64,000 nucleotides of DNA from Tetragonia tetragonoides (Eukaryota; Streptophyta; Magnoliopsida; Caryophyllales; Aizoaceae). The stretch covers positions 14,679,501-14,743,500 of the forward strand of contig CM076143.1 of assembly GCA_038025085.1 (NCBI GenBank), read 5' to 3'. Positions 1-9,999 of this stretch are shown one piece after another; positions within the stretch are counted from its first letter, which is position 1; each line of letters starts with the position of its first letter. Made by a program: the position numbers and the translations under genes. The notes under the pieces were generated by a model, which ran no database searches, was not told where the DNA came from, and saw only the letters and a list, made by a program, of their open reading frames with translations.

Positions 1-780
1 TTTCGCCAACAAAGGCTGGGGTTTCGCCACCAAAGGCAAGAGACTAAAATTCACCAAAGAATTATAGGCACTCAAAACTGAATTCTCATTCATAAATCTC
101 AAAAATCATCTGTCTATCTTACAATAAGGACGTGTGCCATATATATAGGCAAGATAATAAATATAACTAATCCTAATCTGAGTAGGAAAACCAACCCCAT
201 TACAATTAGGAATCCTATTACAATTAGGAAACTAAACCAACTGAAATTAGGAAATGAATAACAACCTAAGCTAACTGAATTTAACACAGAAAAGGTAATT
301 AAATTATCTATAGACACGCCTAAATTAAATATAAACCAACTAGGAAAGAATAACTAATATATACTCGTTTCCTTGGAGCCCAAGGTAACATTGTCCAATC
401 CTGCGCTGTAACTTCAATCAACCTTTCGACCACGTTACGTTCTGAATATGAAAGTACTCAAAGCATGAAAGTTTTAGATCTCTCTGTTAGCTTTCCACAG
501 AACTTTGAATCATGATGATACGATGTTTTATGATGTAATTATGCCAAAAATACGAACATATGTAAACTGTTAAAATACGGGATTGCTCATAATTAATGTG
601 ATCATATAATAAGAGCTTTAATCCCGATCTTTTGTGCATACTCCATGTTATCATCATCACTATAATATACTCCACGAAGGAACATAACAAAATCAATATA
701 GAATGTTCTTTCAATTCCCCTTGAAAACCACCATTATTGTTCTTTAAAAGCGTTATAGAGGAATCAGGATCGTTCACAAG
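1..780. other. Unassigned left edge
   Basis: I see no gene here. The AT-rich sequence holds short direct repeats built on the word TTACAATTAGGAA (near 190-230) and a TATA-like run (CATATATATAGG, about 138-149). This resembles the promoter part of an LTR read on the minus strand, but no LTR end can be fixed. It is probably decayed retrotransposon sequence, because a gypsy remnant begins directly to the right. Confidence 0.3.
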
Positions 781-843
781 ATATATGTAATATATGTGAT
801 TCTTCGTAAATTTTGGCCATGATGCTCCTGCATCAGCTCGACT

Positions 844-975
844 CGTACAAAGACCATTACATTTGTGAAAGTTATTTGGTCCCGTCATGGTCAAGAAGAG
901 GCAACATGGGAAGCTGAATCCATGATGGGCGAGAAGTACCCATATCTCTTTATCGAAGGTACTAATTCCATTTGA
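844..975 (+). pseudogene. Ty3/gypsy chromovirus polyprotein, C-terminal remnant
   Basis: Reading in the frame of position 871, the sequence gives a short peptide containing VKVIWSRHGQEEATWE and then EKYPYLF, ending at a TGA at 973-975. This matches the well-conserved end of plant chromovirus polyproteins, where a chromodomain-like stretch of the form KVLW..H..EEATWE...M...YP.LF closes the pol gene. Protease, RT and integrase are not present to the left in recognisable form, so this is a broken remnant. It is followed at once by the gypsy-type line GTTTCGGGACGAAA, a polypurine tract (about 996-1010) and an LTR start at 1011. The family assignment is good; the clade (Tekay/Del-like) is an inference from the LTR ends. 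Confidence 0.75.
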
Positions 976-1010
976 GTTTCGGGACGAAACCCTTTTTAAG
1001 GAGGGTAGAA

Positions 1011-1215
1011 TGTCACACCTAGAAAATTTCGTTTTTTGTTTACCGCTTTGCACGAGTTGCATGTTCTAGCATTGCAGGTAGCATTGCTAATCGACTTAGA
1101 TCACGACCGTAGTACTCGCATTGCATTGTCGTAGTCCTAAAATTGTTTTATACCTTCGTATGGGTAAACTCGTTTCGTCGTTGAGAAATGATTACTTCAT
1201 GTTTCAAGTTTCGGG
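1011..1215 (+). mobile_element. Start of a first gypsy LTR (fragment)
   Basis: After the purine-rich run AAGGAGGGTAGAA the sequence goes to TGTCACACCTAGAAAA, the usual TGT.ACACC start of a chromovirus LTR. Only about 200 bp follow before a second copy of the internal-end motif TTTCGGGACGAAAT (about 1209-1222) and a second polypurine tract appear. The fragment therefore lies between two copies of the same junction. Confidence 0.5.
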
Positions 1216-1642
1216 ACGAAATTTCTTTTAAGGAGGGTAGAATGAGATACCCCAATATTTTCTATAATTATAATATCTATTTATAATTCATTTTAAATAG
1301 TTTCGAAGATTTAAATCGTATATTTATATAACGATTCGATTTATTCAATTAAAACCATAATAATATTAATTATTATTATGGGAATTTCGTGATTTATAAT
1401 TATCAAATTTGACGGATTTAATTAAATTGTTTTGTGTATGAATAAGACTTATTTATATTGTTTAATTAGTTTTAATTAGCATTTAATTAGTTTTAATTAG
1501 CACTTAAATCAGAAAATTATTCCTAAACCTAGTAGGTTTTGACTTGGTTGAGTGGGGACCTATTTAAGCAAAAGATGGTCAATTTTATCAGTTTACAAAA
1601 CTGAACCAAACCCTCACAAATTCTCTCTCTCTCTCCCTCACG

Positions 1643-1646
<4 letters not shown>

Positions 1647-1737
<91 letters not shown>

Positions 1738-1806
1738 TTGCCGGCCACCCAGTCACCAGAGAGCCGCCAGAACACCACCGCTGGTGAGCTCCTCCTCCTC
1801 CTCCTC

Positions 1807-1854
<48 letters not shown>

Positions 1855-1988
1855 TCTCTCTCCCCCGTGCTCTGTTTTGCTACCCTCCCCTGTTTTCGCG
1901 AGCCACAGCTGTCGGGCCGCTGCAGCGCCACCAGGTCGCACCTGGGTTGTCGCCGGCAGGTGGCCGACGCTGCTGGGGCTTCCCCCGG

Positions 1989-2052
<64 letters not shown>
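1647..2052. repeat. Three long CT/GA microsatellites with a CTC triplet run
   Basis: There are (CT)n tracts at about 1647-1734, 1810-1852 and 1992-2052, and a (CTC)n run at 1791-1811. GC-rich sequence separates them (for example GCCGGCCACCCAGTC at about 1740). The long Ser/Leu or Arg/Glu open frames through this stretch on both strands come from the dinucleotide repeat and are not genes. Confidence 0.95.
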
Positions 2053-2056
<4 letters not shown>

Positions 2057-2079
2057 TTCTCTCTCTCCCTCTCGGACGC

Positions 2080-3600
2080 CTGTGCTCCGGCGAGCCACCG
2101 CCGACCATGGTGGTCGGTGGGTGGTGGTCATGGTGATGGGCCAGGCCATGGGTCCCCATACATGGGTGACCGTGGCCTAGGTTCGAAAAACCAATTAGGG
2201 TTTTGATTTATATTTTCGTTTTAATTAATTTCGTATTTTCAGTATTTTTCGATTATTATTTTTATTTTTTTGCACTTGTTTGGAACCCGAATCCAAATTT
2301 TCGAAAGCCTATATTGATTGAAATAAATCAAGGGATTTAAATAAAATATTATATTAATATTATGATATTTTTTAGATTTTCGTATTTACTGATTATGTCT
2401 CAATAATTGTATTTAATTAAGACCTAACGGACAAGCGTGATCGGTTCGTGATTTGGAAGCGTATCTACTGTTTAGTGAGCGTTTGTTCGGTAATATATTG
2501 TGCCTACCTATTTCCAAAACCCATAAAAAGGTTTTGACTTGTTATGTGCTAACTGCCTAATTGTTGTGAATTTAATATGCGAAGCATGATTAAATTACAC
2601 CGTCGTTAATTATGAGAATTAGAATTATATTTTTCTCTGTAATTATGAATTATAATAAGCATGTTGAGTTTATGAAGTTTCGTTAATTAATTAGTTCATA
2701 TGCTAATTATTGAATGAGTATGGTGATGTTGGATTGTTAGTATTATTATGATATAATATATGTGTGCTAAATGTAGTGGGATATTATTGAGTGCTAATGA
2801 CCACCTATTATATTTGTTGGATGTATTTGTTGAATGTGAAATTTTGGATATCATGTTTTACTGCCAAAGTGCTGCCAAAATTTCATTAGACATATATCGA
2901 GCATGATTATTCTTAATATGCATAAATGTCATTATCGTCATTATTTTTATTCATGTTCATGAGCATGAAATGAAGTAGTGAGTCATGGTCTTGTTGTACC
3001 ACTAAGTCAACCAATGCAAATTATGTGAACTGAATTGCAAATGAGAATAAGACTCCTAATGGATCCCTAGGAGTAGTCGAGCAATCGAGACTGTATTTAA
3101 TTGATGTGATCTAGGGATGTGTGACTCCCAAGTTACTTATGGATACCTTGTAGTGTGTTCGGGATGGATCATTCCCCTTTGTTTAATTCTCTACGTATCG
3201 ATTTGTATGTTAGAGATAGTGTGAGTATACACTAGAGTAAGCCGCCCATGACATGTCAATATCAATCGATGAACAGTATGGGTAATCGTTGTTCTATTCG
3301 CTCTCTTATTACCCTAATCAAGATGGTTTGTCAGTTTGTGTTCGAATGATCACTTAAGCAAGAATTGCATGTAATTGAATATTGAGTATGAGTGTACTTG
3401 AATGTATGACTACTTGTGTGCATGCAAATGAATTTCAATGATTCTTCTAAAACTCAAGTAAGGTTTGCGAAAGTGTTTTTACTGGCTATGGACGACCTTT
3501 ATTCAGTTTATCTGATTTTTGTTTTCTTTTGTTTATTCTCTTTTCTTTTGTACATTGTTTCCGTCACGGAAACCAAAGTGCAGGTGTTGATGAGTGAGGA
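2080..3600. other. LTR interior, no gene
   Basis: This is the AT-rich middle of the gypsy LTR. I see no credible coding sequence. The open frame at 3416-3607 lacks any recognisable motif and sits in low-complexity TTTTCTTT sequence. Confidence 0.5.
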
Positions 3601-3927
3601 TGTGTAGCCTTGGAGGTTTATTGTGGGCTTGTTCTCTAAACTTGTTATTTTTTTGGATTATGGGATTTTTGGTTTGTGCCCTAGAAGGCAAAGTTGTAAT
3701 AATACTTTAATGGACTTAAGTTCACTTGATAGACAACTCTAATATTAATGGTTAGTTTGTTTAGATGCTTCCTTTGATACCTAGCTTTTCTTTCTGCTTA
3801 GCATTTATTCTTTAGCGATAAATGTTGCAGTAACAACCCTCGGGTTTGGGACGGTTCAGTGGTGTCGAGTCATGTATAATGACGTCGATAGTTCCTAGGA
3901 AATCGTTGTAAATCCGAGGGTGTTACA

Positions 3928-4331
3928 GGTGACATTTTGGATGATTTGCATACCCGTCAGCTTACATGTCAATGAAACACATATGTGGCTCGCTTAAGTG
4001 ACATCTCACATGTCACCACCACACAAATAAGTATCCTATTGGCCAAATATACCACATATGCATTTCAATTTAAAAAAAAATTCATTTTCGATGCAATGAC
4101 TTAAAATTTATAAATTTTAGAGTTGTATAACGAAAGTTATTTTATTTATAATTTGAAATAATATACTAATAATTAGTGATTGTATTAAATTTAAGAATAA
4201 TGATGCATTAATTAATGGTGACATGGTGGATGATTCGCCTACGTGGCAGCTTACGTGTCAACTCCACATCACGTGGCTCGCATATGTGGCATCCCACGTG
4301 TCGGCACCACACAAATAAGGACCCAATTATA
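3928..4331 (-). repeat. Two-copy repeat, period 289 bp, of Helitron-5'-like sequence
   Basis: A block of about 112 bp starting GGTGACAT at 3928 occurs again at 4217. Both copies hold a GTGGCTCGC core and end CACCACACAAATAAG. Read on the minus strand, the block contains AAGCGAGCCACATATG, close to CTAAGCGAGCCA near the 5' end of the complete Helitron at 25918-27175. The copies are therefore probably 5'-subterminal pieces of related Helitrons. Confidence 0.65.
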
Positions 4332-4339
4332 GTTATATA

Positions 4340-4712
4340 CTAGTTACATTCCCGTGCGATGCACGGTTTGATACAAAAATTCTCTTCTATGAACCTCTCG
4401 CTTAATTAATATCATACATAAACCAAAAATATTGTATCAATTGTGGAGTAGAATACCAAAATATACAATATCTCATCTCTTGTTAATCATGATATAAAAC
4501 TGGTTTGTATAACCAAATCTTTATTATTTTTGTTGCAATTTACCCTAATATCTAGTGTCCAATATCTACAATGCTACTTTTTGATGCAGTTTACTCCAAA
4601 TATCCAGTCAAAAGAATCAAAGTCTAAGTATCAAATGGATGCAATGAAATTATGTTTAATTAGTTAACAACTATGTATACCCATCATCGGAAGCTAATTC
4701 ACATATCATTTC

Positions 4713-4752
<40 letters not shown>

Positions 4753-5095
4753 CCATTAGAGGAAATAATACAAAATCAAATAGTAACAATGTACACTTTG
4801 ACTCGGATATAGTAAGCTCTATTGTTACTGCATGCATGCATCCGCCAAAATAAAATGTATCAATAGAAAAATATATACATTTTATTATTGTTATATGCAT
4901 GTATCATTTAAAAATTTAAGCAAGTATTTAATATTTATGTAGATACATGCATTAATGTAGATTCATGCATGCATTAGTGTAGCTTCATGCATTTTATGTT
5001 ATGATGACGTATCAAGCTATGTGAGTATGCAGCGCTTATGTGGACGCACATGTGTCCATCAAGCAACGTGCACCATCCACTTATATACATATATA
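4340..5095 (-). mobile_element. Non-autonomous Helitron (minus strand)
   Basis: On the minus strand the sequence ends with the palindrome CCGTGCATCGCACGG, a 9-base spacer and CTAG, followed by T. This is the classic Helitron 3' end (hairpin, CTRR, insertion between A and T). The probable 5' region at about 5050-5095 reads TATATAAGTGGATGGTGCACG on the minus strand and resembles the 5' part of the copy at 35171. Both copies share an internal AT microsatellite (4716-4751 here) and repeated ATGCATTA/AGATTCATG words. A canonical 5' TC is not visible. No helicase is encoded. Confidence 0.6.
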
Positions 5096-5125
5096 CTAGG
5101 TTTTATCCCCGTACTTCGCACGGGC
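5096..5125 (-). mobile_element. Second Helitron 3' terminus, abutting the first
   Basis: On the minus strand this reads CCCGTGCGAAGTACGGGG, then ATAAAAC, then CTAG, then T. It is again a hairpin followed by CTRR at an AT target. The body extends to the right over AT-rich sequence but I cannot fix its 5' end. It joins the 5'-like end of the preceding copy with no host sequence between them. Confidence 0.55.
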
Positions 5126-5321
5126 TCGATTTAACATATAATTGAGTGATATTAACGTCCAGTAACAACAATTGTGTTATAGATAAATCTAATTGTGTAT
5201 TAGTATGTGTGTATTTTGTTATCCAACTAAATCTAGGCCAATCACATTACAAATAAATATGACATGAAATTATATTTTTTTTATCAAGAATTAGCACGCA
5301 CCACATGTATAAACCTCATTG

Positions 5322-5354
5322 TAAAAAAAAAAAAAAAAAAAAAAAAGAAAAAAA
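5322..5354. repeat. A-rich tract
   Basis: A run of about 25 A residues is followed by AAAGAAAAAAAAGG. It may be the tail of a decayed retroposon, but no target duplication is visible. Confidence 0.6.
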
Positions 5355-5469
5355 AGGAGGTTACCTTGCAAATAATATTCATGATTTCACATGAAATATT
5401 TTGATAATTTCACTATCAAAGTTGACATATTCACAAAACTAACTTGCGAGCCTTTGCGACAGGTAAAAA

Positions 5470-6300
5470 AACTAGTGATACCAATGGTTGGATTCTTCGA
5501 TAAGTAGTTATTGTGTACGAGCAGGATACATGATGACTCTAACACTGAATTTTAAATTTATAGCTTGAAAGTCGAAACTTAGTTTCTAAGCTTTATAGAC
5601 CTCATGGTTGAGCATCTTCTCATCCGCATTGATGAAGTTTATCTTCTCCAGGTTTCAATTTTCATTTCCCACCATACAATCTGCAAGGGTGAAATGATAC
5701 TCCTTCTTATAGAGGGTAAATATTGAGTTCACACGTTTATCATTGGACGAGATTCCTTGATTCTGAACAACGTCCATAAATGTCTTATAAGCACGAATGA
5801 TCATCAACGACAATGGAGAAGGATGAAAAAAAGTTAACTTTATTAATTTCCTTCCACTATTTTTTAGTTCACACTAGAAGGAATCTTGGGACCGGTTCTT
5901 ATTTCTATTGGATAAATTGATAGGCAACTTTTTACAACCTCTCGCAATAATAGCGGCGTTACTAGAGGAGTTAGAAAACGAGCACTTGGAGCAACTTGCA
6001 TCATGAACAACACCATCCTTGAGCTCACCACTTTGAATCTTACTTTTGATACCTTCAACCTTAGTTGCAGTAGAACTATCATTCAACTAACAAGATTTCT
6101 GTTTGTTAGTATGTGGAGTGAGAATGAATAGGTGAGAAAACAACCAAATGAAGAGAAATAAAATGAGAAAGTTAAAAGGGAGAGGGGAAATTAAAATAAG
6201 GGAAGACAGATTTGGAAGTGGAATTGATTGGTACCAATTTTTAATTGTTGGAACTAGAATTGGATCCGTCAAATCGATCAGGTTCGGTTCCGAATATTGA
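5470..6300. other. No gene recognised; possible captured fragment on the minus strand
   Basis: Overlapping short minus-strand frames at 5864-6086 and 6087-6272 show no recognisable domain. Polypyrimidine sequence lies upstream of the first on the minus strand, as in a plant leader, so a captured gene scrap is possible. I cannot support a gene call. Confidence 0.25.
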
Positions 6301-6575
6301 TAAGTATTTTTACTCGCCTATAGGTAAGACCGTAGGAAATGATAACTCTACACCTTGTGCAGTATACACAATCTTGTCTGTTGAGATGTCAGATTCTTAT
6401 TGACAAGAATCTTCTGCTATTTCCTTAAAATATATGCTTGTTACAATGACTCATCTGAAATCGATGTGGAAATTATGTGTTACTAATTATTTAGGTTTCC
6501 GACTAGGCAGACATGAAAGTGTATTTACACACAGTATATGATCGTGGTCAAATTGATCAGGAGTGGCGTGTGGGG

Positions 6576-6711
6576 CACAAACCCTCTTATGAGATGTGTT
6601 GTGATAATTGGTTCAGCCACAAACCCTCTTATGAGATGTGTGATTACTCATGAATTTGGGGTAATCCTTTTGATTATGAATATTTTGATTACTCATGAAC
6701 TTGGGGTAATC
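6576..6711. repeat. Short paired direct repeats
   Basis: CACAAACCCTCTTATGAGAT(GTGT) occurs at 6576-6599 and 6618-6641. GATTACTCATGAATTTGGGG(TAATC) occurs at 6642-6666 and, with one change, at 6687-6711. No gene is associated; this probably arose by duplication inside a retrotransposon LTR. Confidence 0.85.
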
Positions 6712-7048
6712 AGTCTTCTCCTAGCCGCGAACGACTATGGCAGGCTACGGCCTTGAAAATCTAGGAGGGTGTGCACACTAGGGACTTGACCATTTTTTAT
6801 TTGATTTGTGATCGGGCATTGAATGTTGAGATTGATGAACTTGCGATCTCTTGTAGTTCTCTTCCCTCTAAAATGTAAAATAATGGATTAAAACTCTTAA
6901 AGCCATGAAAAATTATGAATTATTATGTATTATATGAAATGAGTGTATGAATTTGCGTGAAAATGATGAGGTTTGAATGAGTTGTTGCATGAAGTAAAAA
7001 AGTGAACTTGTATATACTACTTGCTTGAGATGTAGAGTGACTGACTTG

Positions 7049-7614
7049 CAGGGGCGAAGCCAGGAATTTATTACAAGGGGGATCGGACGAAATCCTCAAC
7101 TTTGGGTTGACGAACCTAAATTTATAAATTAAATACAATATCAAAGTTAATGGAGTCCAAACTAACTGTTATGCAATTGTCTTTTTTAAATTCATATAAA
7201 CTAGGTTGATAAATAAATTATAAAAAAAGAAAAAAAATTCACAGAGAATGTACTAAAACTTAGAACCCATAGCCTTTCACAATATAAGTAATGAGATAAT
7301 AAATGGAAAAAGGATAAAAAGAACCCAAACAATAAATCATAGCAAATCTATCAAAAAGAACACCTATAGCCCTAACCCCAAAGTACTGAAGCAACAAAGA
7401 GAAGGAAAAAACTAAAAAGAAAGGCTAAAAAGTAAAAACAAAAGCTAATTCTGCAGCCTAAAAGAATCAAGCCTGGGTAGTTGCTAGAGTATGCAAAGGG
7501 CTCAACCACTGAACCAAATATCATTTCCGTGATTGAAAGTGCCAGAAACGCAATTTATCCTAAAATGATACATGCGCCAGGCCTACGCCAGCCCGCCATG
7601 TAGCTTTGCCCCTG
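7049..7614. mobile_element. Complete hAT-type non-autonomous element, 566 bp
   Basis: The left end starts CAGGGGCGAAGC and the right end, read on the other strand, starts CAGGGGCAAAGC. The element is flanked on both sides by the identical 8-bp duplication CTGACTTG (7041-7048 and 7615-7622), as expected for hAT insertions. No transposase is encoded. It lies in sequence that appears to belong to a gypsy LTR. Confidence 0.9.
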
Positions 7615-7622
7615 CTGACTTG

Positions 7623-8247
7623 CGTGGTTTCAAGACCGTAAGACCTATGTCTATTTAGATAGGATTCGTTAATAATTGAGCATGTCTCTTGGTTTCAGTT
7701 TGATTATTCTATAAATGTTATTGCTTATGTTATTCGATAGAATGTCTGGTTACTCAACTTTGTTGATTGGATGTTTTTCTTTTTATGTGTGTGTGTTGTC
7801 CATTTACTTATGGTGGGCCTACGATGAACCTTTTGCGACTTAACTGCAACTGTGAGAGTAGATTTGAGAATGCTTTACAAGTTGATTGTTGTAAAGATCT
7901 CGTTTCCTAGATGGACCAGATGATTCAAAGACGTCAAGAAGTTTAATCATTGTTGTATTTTATTGTCAGTTGTTGTAATGGAAGACCGTTATAATTTTTT
8001 GGTTGGTTGGGATTTGCAAGGGTTTGCCTTGCACTCATTCTTATGAGTGAGTGTGACAGTGATGCTCCGGATTTGATTAGACGTCTTCCGCTATTAGTTT
8101 GTATCTTCAGTTGTAATTTCTGTTTAAGCAGGTTTTTAAATGGTCGATAACTTGGGATGTCTATTCACAAAAGAAACTCTACCGGATTTTTGGCGTGAAT
8201 TTATTCATTTTTATTTATTTATTATTTAGAAAAATCTGGGTGTTACA
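7623..8247 (+). mobile_element. 3' end of a second gypsy-type LTR
   Basis: The stretch ends AAATCTGGGTGTTACA, the same kind of terminal motif that closes the LTR at 3927. The matching LTR start is not clearly visible to the left; the stretch from about 6300 to 7048 may be the first part, split by the hAT insertion. The call rests on the terminal motif and on general composition. Confidence 0.4.
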
Positions 8248-8658
8248 AATTAGTTGATACCAAAACAACAACTTACATGTATGTAAATAGCTGACAGAAT
8301 TTGAGTAGATGTACAAAAAGGACATGCATATGTGGCAGTTTTGGCTATGGTGGAATTTCATAATGTCTATGACTATTGGTTGGTGTTTACGTCATTTTGA
8401 CTACTTGAATACTGCTGGAATTTTATGTTAAAGATGCTGAAATTGTAATTTGACTGACTTGTTTTGATAGGATAGAGAATTATTGAACTTGTGCTTGTGA
8501 GTTAGCTTTTGGTGAAGATTGATATGTGTGTTGTTATCTTGATATGGATACCCTTATGAGAATTGTTGGAAAGTGATGCTGGCGAATGAGCTTTTCTAAA
8601 ACAATGCAAAACTTAAACTTTATTTAAGAAAAAGAAGTGCTATTGGCGAATGAGAGTA
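8248..8658. other. No gene seen
   Basis: This is AT-rich sequence without coding signal or clear repeat boundaries. Confidence 0.4.
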
Positions 8659-9035
8659 TATCTGTCAATTGGGTCGACCGGTTCGGGTTTTGTCAAGTGT
8701 TGGGTTAGGGTTATTAGCAGGTCGGGTCATTTTGAATTCGGGTTGAGAAATGCTCGGTCCTGACTCAGTGTTGTCGGTTCGGGTTTACCTTAATTTATAA
8801 CTTTTATAAACAATAAACGTATATTTTTTTCGTTTTTTAGTATATATACAGTTATATACTGTAATATTCTTTAATTCATATTTGCCTTAATTATTCGATA
8901 AGTAGTACAATATATTATTTTCGTCCATATTAGCGTAATTAAAAGTAAAATTGCCCATATTAAGACAACAAAGACATAGAAAAAAAAGTTACTAAAATGC
9001 AAAACAACCGTTATACAGCTTTTATTATGATGAAT
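8659..9035. repeat. Copy A of a GGGTCGGGT-type dispersed repeat
   Basis: It starts TGTCAATTGGGTCG and runs through GAGAAATGCTCGGTCCTGA and ATTATTCGATAAGTAGTACA. The same series of words, in the same order, occurs at 24450-24850 (copy B). The subterminal GGTTCGGGTT words are typical of plant hAT-like MITEs. The right end of this copy is not clear. Confidence 0.75.
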
Positions 9036-9159
9036 GAACGATGTCCTTCCCAAAAAAAAAATATCGTTGATTCAAAAGCTATCAAATTTTTACAAAATGA
9101 AATATGAAAAAGAAAAATAAAAAGAAAAATATCAAATCCAACCCAAGGACCCAAAAGCT

Positions 9160-9240
9160 AAGTTGCACGGGTACGGATACGAATACCGGTACGGGTACAA
9201 ATACGGATACGGGATACTGCAATCCTAGAATTATTAGGAT
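9160..9240. repeat. Left arm of a GGATACGGGTAC-rich element
   Basis: AAGCTAAGTTGCACGGG is followed by many overlapping copies of ACGGATAC/ACGGGTAC. A matching arm in inverted orientation lies at 13306-13410 (GGATACGTATCC, CCGTATCC and similar). The two arms probably belong to one element that was later split by the Helitron at 9919-13282. Confidence 0.55.
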
Positions 9241-9999
9241 ACAGGTACAACAAAATATAAAATAAAATATTTTAAAAAATAATAATTATCAATGTTTTCA
9301 TTAATATATCACACAAATATAATTTAAGCTTTTACTTTTTCATATTATTACCACTTTACCAGCATCAACTTATGTTTAATAATTTTAAAAAATAAATTAA
9401 CTAAAGCTTTAAATAGAAATGCCAAGCTTTCACTTCAAAAAGAAAAAGGAAAAAGAAAAAAAAAAAAAGGAAAAGAGAAGGTTTAAAAAAGAGAGAAATG
9501 AAATTAAGTGACATAAGCGTTTCGTGTATTATAAACCTAACTTTTCTAAGCAAGGCCCAATGCCTCAACCTTCTCTCTCCTCAGCCTTTCACTGGTTCAC
9601 CCACGCCATTCCCACAACAAAACAACCCCATCTCAATCGCCACCACTGCCACCTTCCTCTGCCACCAGTATCACTTCAACTATTGCTCTGTCCACTACTC
9701 CACTCTCTGAATTTGTCATCTGTTGGCCGGATCTGGTGGTTTGGGGGTTTGACGGTGAGTAAGGTGATTGTATGTTGGTCGGCAACAAGGACTGGTTGAT
9801 GGGCGGGTGGTTTCAAGATTAAAAAATAGTAATAAGTTTTGTAAGTAGTGCTGAAGTGGCATATCTATGGAGTGTCCTCCACGTATCCTAGACGTATCCT
9901 ATTTTTTCAGAAATTAAACTAGTTTAGTACCCATGCGATGCACGGGTGTTACTAAAATAATAATAGAATAATACTTATTTGGTGAATGCCATATGAAAT

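Larger units (their letters stand above)
1243..3927 (+). mobile_element. Ty3/gypsy (chromovirus) LTR, about 2.7 kb
   Basis: The LTR starts TGAGATACCCC directly after the polypurine tract CTTTTAAGGAGGGTAGAA and ends GAGGGTGTTACA. The two ends form the imperfect inverted terminal repeat expected of TG...CA LTRs. A TATA-like CTATTTAAG lies near 1560, and the sequence around 1600-2075 would be the start of the transcript; it is dominated by CT runs. No second matching LTR lies in the window, so this is the 3' LTR of an element whose body is mostly outside or lost. The length is at the long end for the group. The right boundary rests on the terminal motif alone, because no target duplication can be paired. 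Confidence 0.6.

Noticed and set aside
487..1062. Minus-strand frame of 191 codons
   Set aside because: It lies antisense to the gypsy polyprotein end and has no recognisable motif; the plus strand explains the sequence.
1552..2206. Several long open frames on both strands rich in Ser/Leu or Arg/Glu
   Set aside because: They are translations of CT/GA microsatellites in the gypsy LTR and have no domains.
5864..6272. Minus-strand gene of about 130 codons
   Set aside because: The frames are short and overlapping, with no motif; at most a captured scrap.
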